A stretch of DNA of 64,000 nucleotides from Chrysoperla carnea (Eukaryota; Arthropoda; Insecta; Neuroptera; Chrysopidae). Below the pieces are notes generated by a model. That model was not told the origin of the DNA. It searched no databases and saw only the letters and a program-made list of their open reading frames with translations. Shown here piece by piece: positions 55,511 to 64,000 of this stretch. The position numbers and the translations under genes were made by a program. The stretch is from the NCBI RefSeq assembly GCF_905475395.1, contig NC_058338.1:71249435-71313434 (forward strand). The letters run 5' to 3'. Position 1 is the stretch's first letter. Each line of letters starts with the position of its first letter.

Positions 55511-58500
55511 AGCCGAAGATTGACGATCTTACAAGATGAAATTTAACTAATTTTTAATTATTGTAATAAAATAATTTTTTTAATAATACTTTTATAAAGT
55601 TATTCATTTTTCAATTCTTTATAAGTTTCATCCCATGCGAATTAGTTTCGAATCATTTTATGCAATTAATTTTTGACATTTTATCAATCAAACAGACAAA
55701 GAAACGTCAAATTATCTAGGGAAATTATTGTCATTTTTATAATAATTTCATAAAGAAAAGGATATTTTAAACATAAAATTTTAGTTTAAATCAAATTGCT
55801 AATAGTTTCTTTGACTAAAATAAGTCTTCACTTAAAGAAAAATACTATTTACGAAACTAATTTTTATCATATAATCTCCATTATAAAATACACTTTCGAA
55901 AAATCTATCGATCTTTAGTGCTGCAGATAGTTGAAATAATTTTGCCATTTATGATAAAAACATCTTTGAGCTTAATAATTACTTATAAAAAGATATAATT
56001 TTGGCTAAAAAATAATTAAAATTTTTTCCATCGAAAGCAGGAAAGGGTTTGGATATAACACAATATTTTACTATATATCTCGAAAACTATTAGATTTAGC
56101 GCAAAAATTGTCATTGGCAAAATTAAAGTATATTAAATTCTGAATAAGAATGGTCTCTTAACATTTTTTCTTCAAGCCAAGGATTTTGCAAATATAAAAT
56201 TAATAAATCCGTGTCTCCCACTCCTAAATTTTACTTTAAATTTGTTTAACTTACCCTACTTAATTGCAATGTTTGAGATATTTCGGTTCTTGAGATATTT
56301 GGTTCAAAAAAATTATTGCATAGTTGTGGGTTTGAATCTTATTAGAGGCAATTTTTTTAATACAGTAATTCTTATAACAGAAATTATTTTGCCCAAGAAA
56401 TGAATATTATATTATTCATATTAAAATAATAAATTATAAAAAGTAGGGAAAATAAAGTCGAAAAAGGCAACAGCAGCTCCTCTGACTTTAATCCCTAATT
56501 GAAATTAAAAAATTTAGTTTTATTTTTCTATTTCGTGCTACCACAAAAATCGCAAAAAGTTTTAATATTGATTGGCATTAATTTTGTGCAAGCTTACTAT
56601 TACAAGACTTTAAATTAAATCAAAAAATCGCTTTTTTGACGATTTGGTGAGTGATTTTCGAAATATTATTTAAATTTTTATTAGGGCTTGTGGTTAATAC
56701 GGTGTCATCGTATCTTGTTCTAATTTTCAAATAAAAAAGATTTCTATATATTTTTTTCTTTTTTATTTTGCCTATTATTAGTTACCATGATAACGATTGG
56801 CTTTAAGCCGAAGCAAATAATGGTTTAATGAAAGTTTATATCCGATTTATATAGCAAAATTTTCTGTCAGCCGAAATTTGTATCGGCCAAAATTTTCATG
56901 TCAGCCGAAAATTTAGGAGATTGTTAATTACCATATACTCATTGCCAAAAAATCCATTGCCTCCCGATTTTATAAAGAATATAATTTCTTAAGTCGTTAA
57001 AAATTCAGATCTTTTATTTTCATTTAACAAACACCGACAAAACGATCTTCATAGGTAATAAGTTTCAATGCCATCCATTTTGAATGAAATTTTTTTTCCA
57101 CCCACAAACCTTTGAACTCAAAGTACTTCATCGGCAAACTTTCAGTAAACCGCTGTTTTGTTAGGTTTAAAAGATAAACAATTTTTTTTAATCACTACTT
57201 CATATCTTGGTTCCAGTCAGTTTGGGGGCATAAGTTTAAATGTAATACAGGGTACATAAATCACCTCAGGAACTCGAATACCAATAGCTAGCCGGTTTAC
57301 AGAGTGATGCCTTCATAAGCACCATTGCTCGGAATACTTGGAAATATTAGAAACAGAAAAATGGCCAGATAATCAAATGTTGTAAAATATTTACATTCTG
57401 TTTCTTTTTCCGCCAAAACCCCTAGCCTTACCTCATTTCGATTTTTTCAAATTCCATAAGAATATCAGACACCTCATTTAAAAATAAATTTACACTATTA
57501 CACCAAAAACAGCTAAATTTTCTGAAAATGCAATATGGATAAAAAAAATTTGTTGTATTGGGTCCGCCGAAAGGTTATTCTGGGTCCGGATAAGATTATT
57601 ATAAATATAAAATGCCTTTTAAAAATTACATAACTTTATTGCGAAAAATAAAAAGTTGCCCAAATTTCTATATATATAATCTTACAAACTGATTTCATTT
57701 TTATCTATATATATATATTTTTTTTTTCCATTAAATACAATTTTCATAAAATGTACATTTTACAATTTTCTTTTTTTGCAACCATAAAACGATTGAAGTT
57801 TAATTTAAGTAACTTTTTCAAAAATTTACAAATTTCCTCTCTTAGCTTAGTTTAATAGTAGCATAATTTATTTTAATATTAATTATAAAACATTAATTTA
57901 CCTGCCCAGTCAAAATATACGCTTTTAAATCAATGATCATTATGTGTTTAATTTTTAACCGACTTCAAACCAAAAAAAAGAGGTTCTCAATTCGACTGTA
58001 TTTTTTTTTTTTAATTTTCGTGAAATCCATTTCATATATTCACTGGATGAATTGTAAATAAATTTCAAAATGAATAATATATTTAGAATTTGATTAGGAA
58101 AGGCTTTTCATAGCATTATCTATAAAGTATTATTTTTACCATAATGAACTCATAAACGTTTCTTAAACCATGCCCGTCTAAAATGGACTCTTCAAATTTT
58201 CAACTAACGAAAGTTTAGATGTATAAAGTCTTGTTTTCGTAAGTCGTAATTATAAAGAATAACAACAAATTCACAATTTTCAAGCATAGCATACACGTTC
58301 TGAAATTACGCATTCCTAGTACCGCCATGAAAATATAGAAATTTAGTTATTGACTATGATCATATATGTAAAACTCCTATATGGCTAGGCGTTCATTTAA
58401 GCCCATTAGAGAAGCAGTCAGGGGAAGAGTGAGATGCAAATAGGTAACTCTTACCTAATATGCGCGTACGCGGTCAGTAAAAGAATTGTTTGTATATAGA

Positions 58501-58713
58501 TCACTAATCTCTATATAACTGGATAGATATGGCGTAAAATAAATTTAAACCATTGTACGAAGTAAAGATTTTTTACGATTTCATATGAAGTATAAATATG
58601 CGGTTGCGCCGTTTATATTATTTAGTTCTGTAAACTCCTTTGGAGGCGCTAGTTTATAATTCTTTGATCAATTACAATATACGATATATAAATATTAGTG
58701 ATATAGATAATAT

Positions 58714-58823
58714 AAATATTATCGAAGATAATAAATGAGAACTCTAGGATATGTCGAAATAAATTTCGATTTTTGCCCCAATTCCTATAGGAATAGGAAT
58801 TGGGGCAAAAATCGAAATTTATT
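58714..58823. mobile_element. Hairpin MITE, family E copy 2
   Basis: Starts AATATTATCGAAGATAATAA. The arms 58758-58788 and 58793-58823 are perfect 31-bp complements around a 4-bp loop. Compared with 5827-6017 the central part is deleted. Confidence 0.85.
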
Positions 58824-58970
58824 AGTGATATAGATAGACAAATTGATATGAATGTGTTGGTAAAAATAACGAACACGAGAATTGTGTTCTATCCAGATAC
58901 ATAAATATTAGTGATATAGATAGACAAATTGATATGAATGTGTTGGTAAAAATAACGCACACGAGAATTG
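58823..58970. repeat. Short tandem duplication beside MITE
   Basis: A block starting TTAGTGATATAGATAGACAA, with ATGAATGTGTTGGTAAAAAT inside and ending ACACGAGAATTGT, occurs twice with a period of about 86 bp. A third partial copy (ATTAGTGATATAGATA) lies on the other side of the hairpin at 58694. Confidence 0.8.
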
Positions 58971-60957
58971 TCAAAGATTCGCAGAAGGATGTGCGGCTAC
59001 CATTTCTAAGAGAAAAACGATTGTCAGCACCGTTCGAAAATCGCCGGGCCTTTCTCTCGGCTGACAATTTAGGAGTATGACATATATGACTATGACTCAA
59101 GTATCCCAATTATTGATAATATGGTGTAAGAAAACCATAATTCCAGAACTGACAGACCTTTATTTTAAGAACGTGCGTTTATACAAATAAATTGTGTTTA
59201 ATAAACCCATTCATATTATGTAGTGCGTTAAAATGACGAACGTCAATTTTAACACATTATTTAATGTGAATATATGTATTATAAAATTTTTAATAATGTA
59301 TTGTTAAAAACGCACGAAACTTAAATGGGTCAGAACTAGATGTAATTTATGATTATGCCGGAGGGTAGAGAAACATATTTGGAATGTCTTGATGTAACAA
59401 GGATGAGAAAATTAAAATTTATTCTAATTTTGAAGTTTTTGTAAATTTACACTCATTTTGACAAAATTTTGTACTGAGCACTGTGATAAATTTTATTTAA
59501 AAAATATTTTTATAAAAAAAAATGTACATTTTGATAACGAACGTCGTGTAACAATCAATTCAAATATAAAAAAGTTTCATTATTTTTTTTTTACAACATT
59601 AAAAAAATTTTTAATAAAAGTTTGATATAACTTATTGAAACCCAAAAACAAAATAAAACAATTGAACTTAAGTATGAACCCTTAAACCACTTAAAACAGT
59701 TTTTTTTAATTAATAAACTATGAACTTTCTTTAGAGGCCAGAGCATTTTTTTTTGTTAAAAATTTAGTATTTGAATTAATCAAATAACATAAAAATTAAC
59801 AATGTTGTGTAAAACCTGATAAGATCCAAAGCTTGTTGCCTATAATAAATCGATAACCATCAAGCTAAGATTTTTAGTGAATCATTTCTACTTAACGTGG
59901 ATGACTAGTTAATCTGCACAAAAAGCAAATCTGCCTTTTTTAAATTGACAGATACAATTTATTCTTTTTAAATTTAGTTAATGGTAAGTTCTATTGTATT
60001 ATCACGGAACTTAGGAAATTTTACCAGTTTGTTTTCAAACTTCAATGATTATGATATCTTACGTTATGTTAACATATTATTTATTGGTAGATAGTTAAAT
60101 TGTTTTAATTTGCTAAACAGGCGACTTGATTGTGCAAATTATCATGATAGTCAATTTCCATTTATGTACTCACTTTTTGTGAGTAATCTCATTTATTTAA
60201 GATTTTGAAGTTCCAAATGATTATTATACGTCAATTTTGTAATGTTGCTCAAGCCTTCTGTGTAATACATAAACAATAGACGAGATGTAATACATAAGCA
60301 ATTACAAAAAAAAAAAAATAATAATAATTTGCAACAATAACTGGTAAATGACAGAGGGTTCCCTGAGAGTTCTGATATAATTACGAGATATTGGAGAAAT
60401 TCAATATTTATGATCACGCCATATGCGAAAAATTATACTATTATTAAAAATGAGGTATTATATTTCACAATAAAAAGACTACATACTTGTATATAAATCA
60501 AAATTAAATTTTTTGAAAATCTAATGAAAGTTGCGTATGTTGCAATTAATTATACAGTCATTTAACGTGATACGTTTAGTTTATACTGCCACAAGTATAA
60601 AGATCGATGTCGATGCTAACTTGATCACTTTTTACTGAATGTGGTAATAATTTTACATTATTTTTGTATATTTCATTTTGAATAGCACGTTATTTTCGTT
60701 GTATCCAAAGACGACGCTGTACAGCGTTGAATGCTGCTATATGTATCAAAGCTACAAAATTAGCATCCTATGTTTAACTCAACACATGCGCGACAGAGCT
60801 TAATTTAAAATAAAAGCCGATTTGAAAATAGATTGCCAATTAGATTGTAAAATTCATATTTAAGGAACAACAAATGAAATGATTACCTAAATTTGTTCTA
60901 ACATGCACACCTTTTCTAAAACAAATATAAAAATAAACTTGTAATTTTTTTTTTTTT

Positions 60958-61137
60958 TTAATATTACTACTACGCCAAGCCTATAAACATTATTAAAAAT
61001 ACGTTAAGTATTTTAGTCCAAACGACCACTTAAATTTGTAATTTTGCCACTCGGGCGTTGTTATTGAAATATTAATAATTATTAGTTCAACTACTGTTTC
61101 GAGTGGTATTGCTCTTTGGCGTAGTTATAACTATTAC
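60958..61137. mobile_element. Small TIR element
   Basis: TAATATTACTACTACGCCAAG on the left is inverted imperfectly on the right (CTTTGGCGTAGTTATAACTA). CCACTCG and CGAGTGG pair inside. About 180 bp, non-coding. Confidence 0.6.
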
Positions 61138-61649
61138 TTGATTATTTCATAATAAAGTAAATGATGTAGACAACATTTTAAAAGCATTTAAGAATTAGAA
61201 TGCTTTATTTTAAAAATGATATAATAATTAAATTAACAAATAAAGTTGTAATACAATAAAGTTGTATAAAGTAACTTTTTTAATAAAGAATAAAATATTT
61301 TTATAACAAAATGCTTTGAATCTTTTTTACAAAGATGGGACGGGTAACAGCAATCAATCGAACAATCAATTCAATGACTACATAAAATAATTTATTACGA
61401 TAAATTTTAAAAAATATTTATCAAAGATTTTTCTATGTATTGTATTCCATAAATTTTTTGGTAATTGCCATTCTGATTGATAATAATGCTGCATTAATGT
61501 ATTAAAAATGATGTCGTTTAAACGAATTCACAATAAACAATAATAAAAAAATAAATTTTTAAATTTCGATTCTTTTTAAAATATGCTCTTGGCCATACTA
61601 AGGAAATCAGACTTATGATATTGGTGTTTTGCTTATTTTTCACTTATTT

Positions 61650-61768
61650 TTATTCTTCTTTTGGTTTGTCACCTGACGCATTTTTATCTTTTTCTTCGTC
61701 TTCTTCTTCTGAATAGTTTGTTGGTTCTTCTCCGGGTCGCAATAAACGTCCAACTAAATCGTATTTTT
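61650..61768 (-). CDS. Last exon of an unidentified gene (acidic C-terminus)
   Basis: Minus-strand acceptor TTTATTACAG is followed by two bases completing a codon, then 38 whole codons to TAA: KYDLVGRLLRPGEEPTNYS, then an acidic stretch EEEDEEKDKNASGDKPKEE. The clean acceptor, phase, codon-like composition and hydrophobic-then-acidic pattern argue for a real exon. I do not recognise the protein with certainty; small membrane or adaptor proteins often end with such a tail. Upstream exons were not found in the 2.2 kb left in the window. Confidence 0.7.
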
Positions 61769-62477
61769 CTGTAATAAACAGAATTATTTTTGTAATATGT
61801 AATGGAAAAATATTTATTCTTATTATGTTGGTATTAAAAAAAAAGACACATAAATCAATTTACATATATATAGTTTCTGAGTACGGCTTGAGTCAAGGGG
61901 ATATTATTTCAAAAGCCTTTTCTAAATTTCATTTGCTTAATATAGTTAGGTGTTTAAAAAAAATTTGTACAACAATTAATTTCATGGCTTTAATGGCTTA
62001 ATGGCCCTTGCCAAAATATTTTAAATAAAAAAAAAAACAATTAATTTCCTAAGTCTACTTCATTTAAATAAAGTGGTCATTTGCTTATGTTTGGTTACTT
62101 TCTGGTCAGGAATCAATACACGTCTGTTTTTGTATACAATTTCAGGTGGTATTTCTTAAATCGATAGCCAAATTTTTTAAAGGTTTTATTTACTTAGCCA
62201 CTTCAAATCAGACAAATGAAACCAAAACATAAAATATTCTTCTAAATCAGGCAAAATCAATTAAAAATAATAAAATTTTTATAAATAAAAATCAACTTTA
62301 AAACAAAAAACAATTTTATAAATTGTTATCAGTCAATGGTCATACCTACATTGAGGCAACAAAACAATAAACATTACAAATAATAACTCTAGAGTATAAT
62401 CATCAGTCTTTTAATTATCAAATCAGTCATCAGTCATTTGTAATAAACTGTTAATTATCCCATAAAAAATTAAAAAA

Positions 62478-62657
62478 ATGTCGTTTCATAATTGGGCTTG
62501 GTTTGACTGCAAGGAAGATAATGCTAGATCATCTTCCGATTCTGAATCTTACTTAAACTTACTCTTTAGTAACGAACTTTTTCTGACACGACACGATTTG
62601 AGCTTAGTATTAGTAGGTTTTAACTCTACTCCAATGCTATCAAAATTTGGGAAGTAG
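62478..62657 (+). other. Small open frame, 59 codons, coding status unknown
   Basis: ATG after an A-rich stretch, reading MSFHNWAWFDCKEDNARSSS and ending NSTPMLSKFGK. Amino-acid use is balanced for such AT-rich DNA, but there is no recognised homology, splice support or neighbour. It is more likely chance than a gene. Confidence 0.15.
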
Positions 62658-62720
62658 AAATACGGTAACAAACGCCAAAAATTACTAAATAATATTAAAT
62701 TTTTTTAAATCATTTTTTTA

Positions 62721-62794
62721 TTGATATATATCATAAAAATTCACGTAATATATATCGGATATATATCATGATATATATCCATTGATATATATCC
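62721..62794. repeat. GATATATATC palindrome cluster
   Basis: Several palindromic GATATATATC-type units in about 70 bp; simple-sequence expansion. Confidence 0.75.
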
Positions 62795-63403
62795 TCGAAC
62801 CCTGAGTTTCAGTGTTGTATTTTGAATTTGATTAACTCTAGCAACATTCCCGAAGAGAAATAAGCTACTAAGAAGTTAATTTCTGTCAATAACATCGTAT
62901 TATAACGTTTAAAAAAGAGCAAATGAAGCATTTTTGATGACCTAATAGAGTTTGCACTGGAACAATTACTAAAAAAGTGGCAGTTAAAAACGAATTTCCT
63001 CTTAAAAAATAAATAAGATTTATCTAATATAAATATTTGATTTAATATGAATATTCAAATATTTTTATTAACTTATAACAAAACTCGTCCACCCCCGTGT
63101 ATATATTAGACACTAAATCTCGAAAAAAATGTAAATCAGTGTCAATTAGCCCAGCTGAAATTGTGTAATGCATCAGTGTGATAAAAAACGGGTCTGTGAA
63201 TAGGGAACATCGGTGGTTTTTCTTCGCATTTCTTAACAAAATATGAAAATACTATTCGTACACCGTAGAAGAGATGACAAAAAATGAAATTAAAATTAAA
63301 ATCGGTCGAGAAATACGGATAATTTAAGCATTTTAAACTACTAATTAGACAAAGAGGTCGGACATAAAATTTGTCGTCATGTACTATAATTATCTTAAGA
63401 ATT

Positions 63404-63663
63404 CCATGCTCATTTACGAACTTGATCTCACTTTTTACGTCCTAAGCACGCTATAAAAATTTCAGCTTGACATCTTTTTTCGTTTTTGAGTAATCGTAAT
63501 GACAGATGGACAGGCGACAGACAGACAACCGGAAATGGGTTAATTAGGTGATTTTATGAACACCTATACCCAAATTTTTTGCTTAGCATCAATATTTTTA
63601 AGCGTTGCAAACTTGGGACTAAACTTAGTATACCTCACATATCACATGTATGCATGGGATAAC
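63404..63663 (+). repeat. Dispersed repeat family D, 5'-truncated copy
   Basis: Retains only the second half of the family, from CATTTACGAACTTGATCTCA to TGCATGGGATAA, including TTAGGTGATTTTATGAACAC and AACTTGGGACTAAACTTAGT. Confidence 0.8.
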
Positions 63664-64000
63664 AAGGGACTTTCTTATTTACAAAACTAGTTAAAAATTT
63701 TAACCTGTTTGGTGTATCATAAGAAAATAGAGCGCAATAATATACGTGAAACAACAACTTGTTGTATAAAATTTATTTTAAAGTAAATTGTTTGCTAAAC
63801 AAAAGGTTCACTTAGTAAGACGCAATTATTGTATCTGATGTTAAGGAATTGTTTTAAGCTGTGTTTAATGACTATGATCCCAGGAAATCACTTAAATATA
63901 GACAAAAATTAATATTTGTAATTTTTAATCTACACTTATAAAATATTTTGTCTTTATGTCTTGTATGTTCGAAATAACAATTGAATCGAATTTAAATTCA

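Larger units (their letters stand above)
54819..61649. other. Spacer upstream of CBP
   Basis: Contains the CBP 5' UTR and promoter cluster, AT-rich sequence from 55.5 to 58.6 kb without recognised features, the family E hairpin and a short tandem repeat at 58690-58970, and a small TIR element at 60958-61137. No convincing coding exon seen. Confidence 0.6.
61769..64000. other. Intron or spacer at right edge
   Basis: Probably the intron upstream of the unidentified last exon. Contains a run of GATATATATC palindromes (62721-62794), a small plus-strand frame (62478-62657) and a truncated family D repeat. Confidence 0.5.

Noticed and set aside
58822-59109. 95-codon minus-strand frame
   Set aside because: Part of it is the short tandem duplication translated twice; no protein-like conservation.

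Overview
The window is AT-rich eukaryotic nuclear DNA, almost certainly from an insect. It holds intron-rich, single-copy animal genes whose spliced proteins align along their length with animal families, set in introns and spacers packed with short inverted-repeat (MITE-like) elements. I cannot fix the order or species. No bacterial operons, CRISPR arrays or rRNA genes were seen.

Layout: (1) about 2-15052, plus strand: DNA2, the replication/repair nuclease-helicase. Twelve exons can be joined with consistent phases; only the extreme N-terminus lies before the window. (2) 15053-19595: spacer with the DNA2 3' UTR, a dispersed repeat and fold-back elements. (3) 19596-24593, minus strand: a complete eight-exon inositol polyphosphate 5-phosphatase of the INPP5K (SKIP) type, 445 residues with a C-terminal SKICH-like domain. 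It is tail-to-tail with DNA2. (4) 24594-33290: spacer and probable long 3' UTR of the next gene, including a hAT-type MITE with a perfect 8-bp target duplication and several nested fold-backs. (5) 33291-54818, minus strand: the complete CREB-binding protein gene (CBP/p300; fly nejire), 19 constitutive exons encoding about 2471 residues with TAZ1, KIX, bromodomain, RING/PHD, HAT, ZZ, TAZ2 and NCBD in the usual order. (6) 54819-61649: CBP promoter region, then repeat-bearing spacer. (7) 61650-61768, minus strand: last exon of a fourth gene I could not identify, with an acidic C-terminus; the rest lies upstream and was not found.

The three identified genes do not form a pathway: DNA end resection/Okazaki processing, phosphoinositide signalling and transcriptional coactivation. 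Their proximity looks like ordinary gene order.

The most interesting points are in CBP: a 147-nt open, phase-matched candidate cassette exon in the first intron (53078-53224), and two in-frame alternative acceptors 30 nt apart between the bromodomain and RING/PHD (exon starts 40109 or 40079). A full CRE palindrome and a YY1/Pho-type site lie upstream of CBP. I see no evidence of a wholly new biological system; the remaining novelty is a set of at least ten families of short inverted-repeat elements, several with two copies in the window.
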